A DNA stretch of 64,000 nucleotides from Porticoccus sp950063125 (GCF_963973895.1 NZ_CAXBBF010000002.1); one strand, 5' to 3'; numbered from the stretch's first letter, positions 24,602 to 34,196 are shown. Translations and numbers: made by a program. The notes: a model not told the origin generated them from the letters alone.

Positions 24602-26065
24602 CTACTTCAAAAGACGAGCTCTGCTGGCCCAGATCCCGGCGAGCCCAAGGAGGAAAAGGGGCAGTATCGCGGGTGTTGGCACTGGGGTCGCAAACCGGCT
24701 TGCGAGCTCTTCGGTGGAGAAAGGGCCATCAGAGGAAAAGGTCCATGTGGCGAAGTTTATGAATTGCCCTGAGAGCACCTCGTTGTTCAGGATTGCAAGG
24801 GAGAGACTGATCAGATCGTCGGTGATCTTGAATGAGAGAATGTCGGACAGCAGGTAGTCGTTCAAAAAAACGCTGTTGTTGCCTTCGCCGCCGTCGAAGA
24901 TGCCGTTAATCAGCAGGCCCGAGGTCAGCCCCTCTACAGTTAGCAGGTCGTCGCCCGCACCAAAGATCACATCGCCGAAGATCTTGCTGTCGCCCGATAC
25001 CAGCAGACTGCTATCGCCCTGTTCGGGGGCAAACTGGATGGCGGTGCCGGATCGGCCACGCAGGGTGCCGCTGTTCTCGATGGTGATCTCGGAGGTGCTG
25101 GCCTCATCCGTGCCGATGGCGCGGACGCCTTCGATATAGCCTTCGTTAATGATGGTCAGTGGGCCTGCAACACGGTCCTCACCCTGCGTGGGCTCGAACA
25201 AGGCATCCACGTCGATGCCGCTGCCGCCATCCATTGAGTCACTCGCAGATCCGGTGGAGACAATCACTCCGGTGGCATGGTTGTGCACCCGCCCCTCGTC
25301 AATGTCGATCCCGTCATCGGTGCCGAGAATCACGCCGTGGTTATCCGCCGTTCCGCTGGCGAACTGCACACCATCTTCGTCGTCGGTCGCAATCGAGCCA
25401 TCTATAGACCAGCTGCGATTAGTCGCATCCCACTCCAGCCCGCGGATGGCAATGGTGCCGCGGTTCTCAATGGTGAAGTCCTCTCGCGCTTCGACCACTT
25501 CCTCGCCGCCCCGTAGCGTGCCGTGGTTAATCACGGTGCCGCCCGGTCCGCGGCTCTGGATGGCGCGGCCCTCGGTGCTTTCGATCAGGCCGTAATTGGT
25601 GATGTTAGCGTTTTCCAGTTCATCGCCATTGTCCAATCGCACGGCCTGACGGCGCGCGAAGATTTCACCACTTTCCCGGTTGATCAGGGTGAAATTGTCA
25701 GCATCGTCCTGAAGGCGGATACCCCGGTCTCCGCCACGGATAGTGCCGGAATTGTCAACCGTCAGGTTCGCGCCCGTGCCCCGGAACGCGTCATCGTCGC
25801 CGCTCTCAATCAGGCCCTGATTGTCGACTGACTGATCCGACCCGCCCAATTGCACCGGACGTCCTTCCGTACGGACGATCTGTGCATCACTTTCGACGGT
25901 CACTGACAGGTTGTTTCGGTCGTCGTCAATATTGCCACTGTCTGCCGCGGTGCAGGTCAGCGTCGGGGAATCGACAGTGCCGCCTTCAATACATTGTTCC
26001 GCCATTGCTGGCACGCTGGACCAGGCCAGTGCTGCAGCGAGCACCAATTTATGGGTATTTTTCAC
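24602..26065 (-). CDS. Exported beta-helix repeat protein with VPxPA/PEP-CTERM-like anchor
   Basis: A 487-aa protein. The signal peptide (KLVLAAALAWSSVPAMA) is followed by ~380 residues of irregular repeats such as NQGLIESGDDDAFRG, NSGTIRGGDRGIRL and NHGTLRGGEE. These are typical of right-handed beta-helix passenger domains of autotransporter or adhesin-like proteins. There is no beta-barrel. The C-terminus instead reads VPTPAILPLFLLGLAGIWASRARLLK-like (tag, hydrophobic segment, basic end), a PEP-CTERM variant. Start: GTG 26065 with GGAGG five bases upstream, preferred over an in-frame TTG four codons earlier. A role as surface or matrix protein is inference. No promoter of the sigma-54 type was found. 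Confidence 0.82.
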   Translation of the reverse strand: MKNTHKLVLAAALAWSSVPAMAEQCIEGGTVDSPTLTCTAADSGNIDDDRNNLSVTVESDAQIVRTEGRPVQLGGSDQSVDNQGLIESGDDDAFRGTGANLTVDNSGTIRGGDRGIRLQDDADNFTLINRESGEIFARRQAVRLDNGDELENANITNYGLIESTEGRAIQSRGPGGTVINHGTLRGGEEVVEAREDFTIENRGTIAIRGLEWDATNRSWSIDGSIATDDEDGVQFASGTADNHGVILGTDDGIDIDEGRVHNHATGVIVSTGSASDSMDGGSGIDVDALFEPTQGEDRVAGPLTIINEGYIEGVRAIGTDEASTSEITIENSGTLRGRSGTAIQFAPEQGDSSLLVSGDSKIFGDVIFGAGDDLLTVEGLTSGLLINGIFDGGEGNNSVFLNDYLLSDILSFKITDDLISLSLAILNNEVLSGQFINFATWTFSSDGPFSTEELASRFATPVPTPAILPLFLLGLAGIWASRARLLK

Positions 26066-26280
26066 GTATGCCTCCAAGTCTGATCATTAACATCAGGACT
26101 GATGCTAGAGGTCTATCGTGACAACCCGATGAATCTTGTATGACAGGGATATGGGCCACGGCGTTTCAGAAACAGGGCACAACGCGATGGCTGCGAGGGA
26201 AAATCCACCCACGGCCAATACTCAATGGCCAGAACCTTGTAAGACTAGAAATTAAAGGAGTCGTGGCAGCTCATACAGCC

Positions 26281-26408
26281 TGTGGTGTGAGTTAAGTGGG
26301 ACAAACATAGGGACAGTAGATATGGTTAAAAAATAATCGTTACGACCCTTTTTTGTTTCTTTTTTCAAAAAGTCTAATCTGACCCCACTTATTTGACCCC
26401 ACTTATTT
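26281..26408. repeat. GGGACA / GACCCCACTTATTT motif block, possible REP/RAYT-element remnant
   Basis: Directly beside the truncated kinase copy are AAGTGGGACAAACATAGGGACA and, 70 bp on, TCTGACCCCACTTATTT followed by a second GACCCCACTTATTT (a 14-bp tandem repeat). Stretches of this type often accompany REP-associated tyrosine transposase elements in gammaproteobacteria. No transposase gene is present, so this is at most a remnant. Confidence 0.4.
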
Positions 26409-26818
26409 CTGGCCCCATAGTGGGCATTGGGGCGCAGACCCGTGAGGTCAGCTATGGCTGCCGGGTCGAGCTTGATCTCGGCCAGATACGTGGCAGCGCG
26501 GGTATCCTGCCAGCTGATGACCGGTGACAGCGGCTCACCGGTTTGCCGATGCCAGCACACCAGACTGGAGCGTTGGGTGACCAACGCAGCGGACTGCAAC
26601 CGTTGCAGGTTCGGCCCCAGCTTGGCAGCAACGTCAACCAGCAGCTCGCGAATAGAACTCACCACATCCGCGGGCACCTGCTCCACCCGGTTTCCCGCAA
26701 TAAACCCTGTCGCCACAGCGCGCCAAAGCAACAGCATAGTCGTGCCATGGGCATCAAACACCAGCGCCCGGCTGCTTTGACTACTCTGGTCAATGACTAA
26801 ATAAAGCGAATCATTCAT
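26409..26818 (-). pseudogene. Truncated copy of the FGGY kinase gene
   Basis: The first ~136 codons of the kinase at 17952-19382 are repeated here, from MNDSLYLVIDQ to RPNAHYGA. After that the frame runs 52 codons into unrelated AT-rich sequence and stops at 26252. The copy keeps an open frame but lacks the glycerol-binding and ATP-binding domains, so it cannot be an active kinase. Substitutions include the phosphate loop (Gly-Gly to Ser-Ser) and Arg to Trp, consistent with loss of selection. Confidence 0.9.
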
Positions 26819-26905
26819 AAGTGCATTACAGAACAGCGGGGCAAGTTACTCAACAGCTTACTCAAGAATCTCTGGCTACCCTCACTTTTTGAAATCCCCT
26901 TTAAG
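26409..26905 (-). repeat. Second copy of the ~0.5-kb direct duplication
   Basis: Matches 18973-19470 in the same orientation, including the ~85-bp upstream region. Its right edge contains the stop codon of the acyltransferase gene, and its left edge abuts the GACCCCACTTATTT tandem motif. Confidence 0.92.
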
Positions 26906-28928
26906 GGTTATCAGGCATTTGAAGTTTTAATGAGTTTGCAATTTCCTCAACGATCATTTCTGCACCAAGAGGTGAAACATGGTTATCCCCATGAAAATAA
27001 ATTTTATCGCCCTCCATAACTAGACATCTACCACTTTTAGCACGACAAAAAATGCTTTCCGGGTAAACCCTTTTGACGTTCTCGCCCTTGATCTTATCAA
27101 GGATCTCGTAAGATCTAGAAACCCGATCCCGAAATACTTTGTAGCTTGTACTTAATGTGGGCAATTCCTCCTGCCGGCTAATTACGGGCCTAATCTCAAA
27201 GAGCTTATCTTTAACGTGGAACCCTTGCTCCGGAACAGGATAGACAATAACCAAAATGTCACTTATTGCCTTAAATTCGTTTAAGGCATTAATAATTTTT
27301 TTAGTCGTTTTCGGAATTTGCTTTTCTACAAACTCAGGAGGTACCGGCTTAAATTTTGCTTCACGATCGCCCTCCAAATTATCAAACCTTTCCACCTCTA
27401 CCATTAAAGGTATTCGAGAACTGTAAACAATAATTGGCTTGGGGTAGGTTTGAAGAAAACTTTGAATAGCGGTAGACCGTTGTTCGCAAAGACCGTTTTG
27501 GTACTGCACCTGAAGGCCTTTGATATGACTACAGCCAGCATTTGTTATCTGTATAAAATTCAGAGAATTAAATTCTGAAAAACTTTTCAGCCTATCCGCC
27601 AAACTTCCCGCGTGACTATCCCCAATCACCACAAGGTATTGACCATCAGGATTATTTTCAAACACACAGCTTTCATGCACCGGAAATGGAAGACTTCCGC
27701 TTCGCCCCGCATGGCATCTCTTACCATTCAAAGTCACCCAAACACGTGATGAGTCTTTGAATACATCACCTAGGTAGCCAAGACGTGGCTGACTCCCTTT
27801 ATTGATGATCCAGTAGGTCATTAACGATGAAATCACTAATAAGCCGACTACCAATATTACAGCCAAGGTTACACGAGGTATTCGCTGTTTATTCCTGAAC
27901 GGTTTTTCCACCAGTTTGTAAGTTATATAAGAGAACACAAAAGTGATGAAAATCCAATGAGCCTTATCATGCCAGGTCGGCGTTGAATCTAAAAATCTAC
28001 CGAAGGCAAAGATCGGATAGTGCCAAAGATAAATAGAGTAGGAGAGAAGCCCTACTCCGACAAAAATTCTGCTGGAGAGAAGCGTGGTAACGAGATCATT
28101 CTTGTTGGAAAACCAGATTACCAATACCGTTCCCAGCACAGGCAAAAGCGTCACGAAACCAGGATGGTCCACATCAAAATCTAAAAAAAATATTGAGTGG
28201 ACGATCAGATACATACCTAAAACAGGCATTGTCCGGTTCAATAGTGGGTGATTATATTTCTGAGGATACAGATACAATAAATTTGCAAGAACACCACCCG
28301 CCAGCAACTCCCAAAAACGGCTTGGCAGCATATAGAAAGAAAATGAGGGATTATGTGGTGTTGCAATTTCAGCAAACTGTAGACTCAGAAGCAAGCCCGT
28401 CATCAGCAATACGATGGCATGTTTTCGATACCACTTATAGATAACAAGGAGGATTACCGGATAAAAAATGTAGAACTGCTCTTCTACAGCGAGCGTCCAA
28501 GTATGTAAAAAGGGCTTCAGCAGCGCAGACTCAGCTCCATATTCCTGTAACGTTGCGTACCAATAAAAATTGGAACCAAATGCCAGTGTGCTCAATATGG
28601 ATTTTGAGAAATCAACCAACTGTGCCGGAAGCATCAACTGCCAGGCAAAAGGGAGTGACACCAATATGACGGTCAACAGCGCAGGAAGTAAGCGCCGGAT
28701 TCTTCTCTCGTAAAAGTTAATGAGTGAGAATTTTCGCGAACGTTCAAATTCACTCATTATGATGGATGTAATCAAAAAACCTGAAATTACAAAAAAGATA
28801 TCTACACCTAAAAATCCACCAGCCAGAAACTGCTGTTTACCGATATATATTTCTGAGTGGTAAACAAGTACAGCGACAACAGCTATTGCCCTAAGCCCAT
28901 CAATTTCCGGTCGGTACTTCAACTCCAT
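26901..28928 (-). CDS. OafA/YrhL-type acyltransferase 3 with C-terminal SGNH domain
   Basis: A 675-aa inner-membrane protein that would O-acylate a surface polysaccharide or similar glycan. The acyltransferase-3 domain (about 1-370, ten or so membrane helices) begins YRPEIDGLRAIAVVAVLVYH, with FFVISGFLI, RRIRRLLPAL and LKPFLHTWTLAVEEQFYIFYP. The periplasmic SGNH part has VVIGDSHAGSLADRL near 425 and a terminal GDNHVSPLGAEMI with the catalytic Asp/His. ATG 28928 follows GGGGAG; the open frame starts at a TTG two codons earlier. Composition is visibly more AT-rich than its neighbours, suggesting transfer. The stop codon lies inside the duplicated block, so the extreme C-terminus (QMPDNP) may be non-native. 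Confidence 0.9.
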   Translation of the reverse strand: MELKYRPEIDGLRAIAVVAVLVYHSEIYIGKQQFLAGGFLGVDIFFVISGFLITSIIMSEFERSRKFSLINFYERRIRRLLPALLTVILVSLPFAWQLMLPAQLVDFSKSILSTLAFGSNFYWYATLQEYGAESALLKPFLHTWTLAVEEQFYIFYPVILLVIYKWYRKHAIVLLMTGLLLSLQFAEIATPHNPSFSFYMLPSRFWELLAGGVLANLLYLYPQKYNHPLLNRTMPVLGMYLIVHSIFFLDFDVDHPGFVTLLPVLGTVLVIWFSNKNDLVTTLLSSRIFVGVGLLSYSIYLWHYPIFAFGRFLDSTPTWHDKAHWIFITFVFSYITYKLVEKPFRNKQRIPRVTLAVILVVGLLVISSLMTYWIINKGSQPRLGYLGDVFKDSSRVWVTLNGKRCHAGRSGSLPFPVHESCVFENNPDGQYLVVIGDSHAGSLADRLKSFSEFNSLNFIQITNAGCSHIKGLQVQYQNGLCEQRSTAIQSFLQTYPKPIIVYSSRIPLMVEVERFDNLEGDREAKFKPVPPEFVEKQIPKTTKKIINALNEFKAISDILVIVYPVPEQGFHVKDKLFEIRPVISRQEELPTLSTSYKVFRDRVSRSYEILDKIKGENVKRVYPESIFCRAKSGRCLVMEGDKIYFHGDNHVSPLGAEMIVEEIANSLKLQMPDNP

Positions 28929-29071
28929 GAGCAACTCTCCCCAATTCCCGCTGCCATCCCACCCAAATAATGGAGGTTAACGCATAACAGTGTGTCGCCT
29001 CTCTTCCGAAAGATCATGGCATTCACCCCTTTCTTTAAATAACGAATCTGACCACCCGCAATTCACATGCA

Positions 29072-29953
29072 TCACAGTCCCCGCTGCCACTCCTCCCGCA
29101 ACGGAATCACGCCGGGCCGCTGGATAGCGGTGCGTACCTGCTGCAACAACTGTGCTTTATCGCGGTTGAGGGTGCCTTTCAGCACCAGGTAGTTGGAGGC
29201 GTGGTCGCTACGGAATACGGTGCGCTCCAGCTCCAGGGTATCCAGCAGAATTTCCATTTCCTGAAACAGTTGCTGCTGCGTCAGCGGTTGGAATTCACCG
29301 CCAAAACCTTGCTGAAACCGTTCAATGCCTCCGGGGAAACTCACTACCAAAGTTGAAAGAAATTCCGGCTGGGCCTCGTTCATTAATTTCGCGGAGTTGA
29401 TGGCGTGCTGCTCGGTGTATTGTTGCCCGCCGAGTCCATTGAGGATCATCACCGAGCTTTTCATGCCGGCCTGTTTGATTTTGTGCAGGGCATCCAGTGA
29501 TGAGGCGTAGTTTTCGCCCTTGTCGATTTTTTCCAGCACCAGATCGTCGCCGGACTCACAACCCACGTACATCAGGCTGAGGCCGAGCTGTTGCAGCTCC
29601 GCCAGTTCATCCACGGATTTGTTTTTCATGTTGCTGGGCAGGCAGTAGGAGGAGATGCGCTGCACATCCGGCAGGTACTGGCGGATGGCCAGCAGAAGCT
29701 CCCTTAGGCGGCGGAAGGACAATGTCATGGCGTCGCCGTCGGCCAGAAATACCCGGCGCACGGGGTAGCCGCTGCTGGCCACCTGTTGCAGTTCCTGTTC
29801 AATCTCCGACTGGGGTTTGACGCTGAATTTTTTCTGCGGGGCGGTGTACATCTCGCAGAAGGTGCAGCGGTTCCAGGAACAGCCGTTGGTGACCTGCAGG
29901 ATCAGCGAGCGGGCCTCGCTGGGGGGACGAAAAAGGGGTTCTACGTAGTTCAT
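29072..29953 (-). CDS. Radical SAM protein
   Basis: A 293-aa cytosolic enzyme with the radical SAM cluster motif in a spaced form, CSWNRCTFC (residues about 26-34, C-x4-C-x2-C), followed by RVFLADGDAMTLSFRRL (SAM-binding strand) and MYVGCESGDDLVLEKIDKG. The arrangement resembles the Elp3/MiaB/NifB superfamily member group often annotated as hypothetical radical SAM proteins that read BchE/HemN-like. No substrate can be assigned. It stands between the acyltransferase and cysS on the same strand, with independent spacing on both sides. Confidence 0.85.
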   Translation of the reverse strand: MNYVEPLFRPPSEARSLILQVTNGCSWNRCTFCEMYTAPQKKFSVKPQSEIEQELQQVASSGYPVRRVFLADGDAMTLSFRRLRELLLAIRQYLPDVQRISSYCLPSNMKNKSVDELAELQQLGLSLMYVGCESGDDLVLEKIDKGENYASSLDALHKIKQAGMKSSVMILNGLGGQQYTEQHAINSAKLMNEAQPEFLSTLVVSFPGGIERFQQGFGGEFQPLTQQQLFQEMEILLDTLELERTVFRSDHASNYLVLKGTLNRDKAQLLQQVRTAIQRPGVIPLREEWQRGL

Positions 29954-30011
29954 CAGCCTATCTTACCCTCTTGCGGGAAAGTTAGCTTTTAACTGAACCC
30001 CTTTAGGATAC

Positions 30012-31409
30012 TTACTCCCTTCTCCATGTGGTGCCTTCTCGAGAATCTTCCAGCACCACACCTTGTGCGAGCAGATCGTCGCGAATCTGGTCGGCGCGGG
30101 CGAAGTCACGATTTTTCTTGGCAGCGACGCGCTCGGCAATCAGTGTTTCGATTTGTTCGGCGTCCGGGCCATCGCTGGCGATTCCCTGCAGAAAGGTTTT
30201 GGGTTCCACCGTGAATATACCAAACACACCGCCCAACGCTTTTAACTCGGCGGCCAGTTTCGCCGCCTGAGCCGGGTCGGTTTTGGCACAGGTGTTCATG
30301 TCCCGCACCAGGTCATACATGGCGGCCAGTGCATCGCGGGTGTTGAAGTCGTCATCCATGGATTCGACAAAACGGCGGTAGTAGTCACTGGCGTGCAGTG
30401 TATCGAGAGCTGCGGGAGCCACTTCGGTAAAGGGAAGCAACGCGGTGTAGAAACGGTCGAGGCCGCCCTTGGCCTCGATCAGATTCTCTTCGGAATAATT
30501 GATGGGACTGCGGTAGTGACTGGACAGCAGGAAGTAGCGCACCACTTCCGGATGATATTTTTTCAGCACTTCGCGGATGGTGAAGAAATTGTTCAGTGAC
30601 TTGGACATTTTCTCGTTGTCCACCCGCACCGCACCGGCGTGCATCCAGTAATGCACGTATTTTTTACCGGTGGCGGCTTCGCTCTGGGCGATTTCGTTTT
30701 CGTGGTGAGGAAACGGCAGATCCGGCCCGCCACCGTGGATATCGAAGGTATCTCCCAGACAGCAGGTGGACATGGCAGAGCACTCAATATGCCAGCCGGG
30801 ACGACCGGGTCCCCAGGGAGATTCCCAACTCACTTCGCCGGGTTTGGCACTTTTCCAGAGCGCAAAATCGCGCGGGTCTTCCTTGGCTTCGTCCACCTCG
30901 ACGCGGGCACCGGCCAGCAGGTCTTCGGGGTTGCGACCACTGAGTTTGCCGTAGTCGGCAAACCGGCTGACCCGGTAGTAGACATCGCCATTGTCGGCGG
31001 CATAAGCGTAGTGGTTGTCCACCAGAATCTGCACCATGGCGAGAATATCGTCCATATAGGCGGTAGCGCGGGGTTCCAGGTCGGGCCGCAGCACACCGAG
31101 GGCATCCTCGTCCCCGTGCATGGCGTCGATCATCCGGTCGGTGAGCGCCATGTAGGGTTCGCCATTGTCGTTGGCGCGGTTGAGAATCTTGTCGTCGATG
31201 TCGGTAATGTTGCGGACGTAGGTGACGTCCCAGCCCCGGGTTCTCAGGTAGCGGGTGATCACGTCAAACGCCACCAGTACCCGGGCGTGACCGATATGGC
31301 AGTAGTCGTAAACGGTGATACCGCAGACGTACATGCGAATCTTGCCCGCCTCGATGGGTTTGAAGACTTCTTTCTGCCGGGTCAGAGTGTTGTATAGAGT
31401 CAGTGCCAT
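30012..31409 (-). CDS. cysS: Cysteinyl-tRNA synthetase
   Basis: A class I aminoacyl-tRNA synthetase charging tRNA-Cys, 465 aa (E. coli 461). The zinc-binding and HIGH regions are MYVCGITVYDYCHIGHARVLVAF-like at residues 23-45, where HIGH reads HIGH exactly. Other zinc ligands lie in WHIECSAM and HHENEIAQSEA, and the KMSKS loop is EKMSKSLNNF near 265. The start ATG 31409 gives the standard MALTLYNTLTRQKE N-terminus and follows AAGG; the longer frame was rejected. It lies 48 bp downstream of glnS on the same strand, a usual pair. Confidence 0.96.
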   Translation of the reverse strand: MALTLYNTLTRQKEVFKPIEAGKIRMYVCGITVYDYCHIGHARVLVAFDVITRYLRTRGWDVTYVRNITDIDDKILNRANDNGEPYMALTDRMIDAMHGDEDALGVLRPDLEPRATAYMDDILAMVQILVDNHYAYAADNGDVYYRVSRFADYGKLSGRNPEDLLAGARVEVDEAKEDPRDFALWKSAKPGEVSWESPWGPGRPGWHIECSAMSTCCLGDTFDIHGGGPDLPFPHHENEIAQSEAATGKKYVHYWMHAGAVRVDNEKMSKSLNNFFTIREVLKKYHPEVVRYFLLSSHYRSPINYSEENLIEAKGGLDRFYTALLPFTEVAPAALDTLHASDYYRRFVESMDDDFNTRDALAAMYDLVRDMNTCAKTDPAQAAKLAAELKALGGVFGIFTVEPKTFLQGIASDGPDAEQIETLIAERVAAKKNRDFARADQIRDDLLAQGVVLEDSREGTTWRRE

Positions 31410-31457
31410 AGTGCCTTGTCTTATCAATAAGCGGGGTCTTCAGTTGGACCCCGACGG

Positions 31458-33128
31458 TCAGCTTTTCCAGTTATCCCTGAGTTCGATGGTGCGGTTAAAC
31501 ACCAGGGTATTCTCGCTACCGGCTTCCGTATCCCGACAGAAATAACCTTCCCGCTCGAACTGATAGTTATCCCCTGCAACGGCCTCCGCAAGACCGATTT
31601 CGACCTTGCAACCGGACAATACCGTCAGCGATGCCGGGTTGATGAAGTCGAGGAAGTTGCGATCGCCCGCATCCGGCGCCGGATCGCTGAACAGCCGGTC
31701 ATAGAGCCGCACTTCACAGTCTACGCACTCCGTCGCGGATACCCAGTGAACCACACCGCGGGGACGAATGCCCTCGGGCGGGTCTTCGCCGTGGGTGCCG
31801 GGAATCATTTCCGCCAGAATCTCGACGATCTCACCGCGGTCATCCTTCACCACCTCATTGGCCTGAATGACACAGGCACCGCGCAGCCGCACCCACTCGC
31901 CGGGCACCAGCCGCTTGAATTTCTTGCGGGACAGGCTGCTGTCTTCGTTGAAATCCTCGCGGTCGATATAGATTTCCCGGGTAAAGGGCAATTGGCGCTC
32001 GCCGAGATCATCGCGATTGGGATGACCGGCCACCGTGCGCATATCCACCTCGCCCTCGGGCACATTGGTGAGGGTCACTTTCAGGGGATGCAGAACACAC
32101 ATGGCCCGCGGGGCATTATCGTTGAGATCGTCGCGGATAAAGTGCTCGAACTGGGCCATGTCCACCACACCGTCAGTCTTGGCCACTGCCAGGCTGTCAC
32201 AGAAATTGCGAATTGCCCGGGGGGTTACGCCCCGACGGCGCAGACCGGAGAGCGTCGGCATACGCGGATCATTCCAACCGCTGACATGGCCCTCATCCAC
32301 CAGCTGTTTGAGCTTGCGTTTGCTGGTAATGCTGTAATTCAGATTGAGCCGGCCGAACTCGAACTGACGCGGCTTTGACGGCACCGGCAGATTGTCGATA
32401 AACCACTCGTACAGCGGTCGGTTGGCGGCGAATTCCAGTGTGCAGATGGAGTGGGTCACCCCCTCGATCGCATCTTCCTGACCGTGGGCGAAATCGTAGG
32501 AGGGGTAGATGTTCCAGGTATCGCCGGTGCGGTGATGGGATCTTTTCTTGACCCGGTACAACACCGGGTCGCGCAGGTTGATATTGGGCGAGGCCATGTC
32601 AATCTTGGCCCGCAGGGTCATGCGACCCTCGTCAATGGCACCGGTTTTCATCTGTTCCAGCAGTACCAGATTGTCTTCAACGGAACGATCCCGCCAGGGG
32701 CTGTTTTTGCCCGGCTCGGTGAGGGTGCCACGGTATTCGCGCATCTGCTCGCCATTCAGCTCGCAGACAAAGGCCTTGCCCTCCCGAATCAGGTACTGGG
32801 CCCACAGGTACAACTGCTCGAAATAATCTGAGGCATAGCGCACCTCACCATCCCACTGAAAACCCAGCCAGCGCACGTCGTCGATAATCGCCTTGACGTA
32901 CTCGTCCTCTTCTTTTTCCGGATTGGTATCGTCAAAACGGAGGTTGCACGCGCCACCGAACTGCTCCGCCAGCCCAAAGTTCAGGCAGATGGATTTGGCG
33001 TGCCCGAGGTGCAGGTAACCGTTGGGTTCCGGTGGGAAACGGGTCACCACGCTGGTCACCGAGCCATCGGCCAGCTCCCGGGAGATCAACTGCTGAATAA
33101 AATTGAGCGGTTTATTATCGTCTGCCAT
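31458..33128 (-). CDS. glnS: Glutaminyl-tRNA synthetase
   Basis: A class I synthetase for tRNA-Gln, 556 aa (E. coli 554). The HIGH-type motif is PPEPNGYLHLGHAKSICLN at residues about 33-51, followed by LRFDDTNPEKEEDEYV and the KMSKS-type loop SITSKRKLKQLVDEG near 268. A C-terminal beta-barrel anticodon-binding region follows. ATG 33128 gives the typical start; ten further codons upstream are open but unsupported. The presence of GlnRS means this organism need not use the Glu-tRNA amidotransferase route for Gln. First gene of glnS-cysS. Confidence 0.96.
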   Translation of the reverse strand: MADDNKPLNFIQQLISRELADGSVTSVVTRFPPEPNGYLHLGHAKSICLNFGLAEQFGGACNLRFDDTNPEKEEDEYVKAIIDDVRWLGFQWDGEVRYASDYFEQLYLWAQYLIREGKAFVCELNGEQMREYRGTLTEPGKNSPWRDRSVEDNLVLLEQMKTGAIDEGRMTLRAKIDMASPNINLRDPVLYRVKKRSHHRTGDTWNIYPSYDFAHGQEDAIEGVTHSICTLEFAANRPLYEWFIDNLPVPSKPRQFEFGRLNLNYSITSKRKLKQLVDEGHVSGWNDPRMPTLSGLRRRGVTPRAIRNFCDSLAVAKTDGVVDMAQFEHFIRDDLNDNAPRAMCVLHPLKVTLTNVPEGEVDMRTVAGHPNRDDLGERQLPFTREIYIDREDFNEDSSLSRKKFKRLVPGEWVRLRGACVIQANEVVKDDRGEIVEILAEMIPGTHGEDPPEGIRPRGVVHWVSATECVDCEVRLYDRLFSDPAPDAGDRNFLDFINPASLTVLSGCKVEIGLAEAVAGDNYQFEREGYFCRDTEAGSENTLVFNRTIELRDNWKS

Positions 33129-33296
33129 ACTGCAGCCCCGCCGGGCCATCCTCCGCAAAAAAGAGCCGGATTATAGCCTCCGGGGAAGCCTGTATAAACA
33201 ACTGATCACCAACCGTCCGGGATTCTTCAGCTTCCGCCCTGTATGAATCCTCTGCAAAACACCAGAATCGAGCCGTGAGTTAACCCTATTCCTGCC

Positions 33297-34196
33297 ATGC
33301 ATCCCAATCTCCGAGCCATTCTCTACCTGCAGCTGTGCCTGATGTTTTTCCTGGTGGGCGACTCGGTGGCGAAGCGCCTGCTGGAAACAATACCCCTCGG
33401 CCAGATGATCTGCCTGCGCACCGCCGCTTCATTGCTGGTACTGACGGTGTTTATTCTGGCCACCGGCCGCCTGCGAACCCTGCATGTCAGCAAACCTGTG
33501 CACCAACTGTTGCGCAGCCTGTTCTTTACCGTGATCAGCCTCGGCTACTATGTGGCCATCAAACATTTTCCGATCAGTGCAGTGAGTGCCGCCACTGCGG
33601 GTGCACCAATCCTGATTTCGGCCATATCGCCACTGATTCTGAAGGAGCGGGCCAATGCCATTCAATGGCTGGCCACCATCACCGGTTTTATCGGTGTCTG
33701 CCTGGTGCTGAAACCGGACGTCAGCAATTCAGGCTGGCACTATCTGGCGCTGACGGTCCTGCCCCTGGCCTTTGCCATCATGATTCTCTGGTCGCGCTAT
33801 CTGTCCCGCACCGAATCGGACTGGTCGATGAACTATTACATCTATATCCCACTTTTGCTGGCGGCATTTTTCTGGCAGCAGGAAGTCTGGATTGCCCTGG
33901 ACAACAAAACGCTGCTGATGGTTCTGGTCTCCGGCAGCGGCGGAGCATTTGGTTTTATCATGATGGTGGCGGCCTACAGGGTCGGCAAGCCGGTGATCGT
34001 GGCACCGTTTCAGTACACGGCCATCATCATGGCGCTCGGCGTGGACATGATCTTCTGGCAGTTCTACCCCAATCTGGGCCTGTGGATCGGAATCAGCCTG
34101 ATTCTGTTGTGTGCAGCGATACAGGGTTGGCAGGCCCGTATTGAGGAACCGGCGATCACCCCGCATCTGCGCCCGGAGGACACCCACACCCCCTGA
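33297..34196 (+). CDS. DMT-superfamily (EamA) transporter
   Basis: A 299-aa inner-membrane protein with ten predicted helices in two EamA repeats. The first repeat includes FFLVGDSVAKRLLETIPLGQ and the end-of-repeat motif LKERANAIQWLATITGFIGV; the second includes FGFIMMVAAYRVGKPVIVAPFQY. This family exports or exchanges amino acids, purines or other metabolites, and substrate cannot be predicted. It lies 168 bp from glnS in divergent orientation and 111 bp before ppiB. Confidence 0.88.
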   Translation: MHPNLRAILYLQLCLMFFLVGDSVAKRLLETIPLGQMICLRTAASLLVLTVFILATGRLRTLHVSKPVHQLLRSLFFTVISLGYYVAIKHFPISAVSAATAGAPILISAISPLILKERANAIQWLATITGFIGVCLVLKPDVSNSGWHYLALTVLPLAFAIMILWSRYLSRTESDWSMNYYIYIPLLLAAFFWQQEVWIALDNKTLLMVLVSGSGGAFGFIMMVAAYRVGKPVIVAPFQYTAIIMALGVDMIFWQFYPNLGLWIGISLILLCAAIQGWQARIEEPAITPHLRPEDTHTP

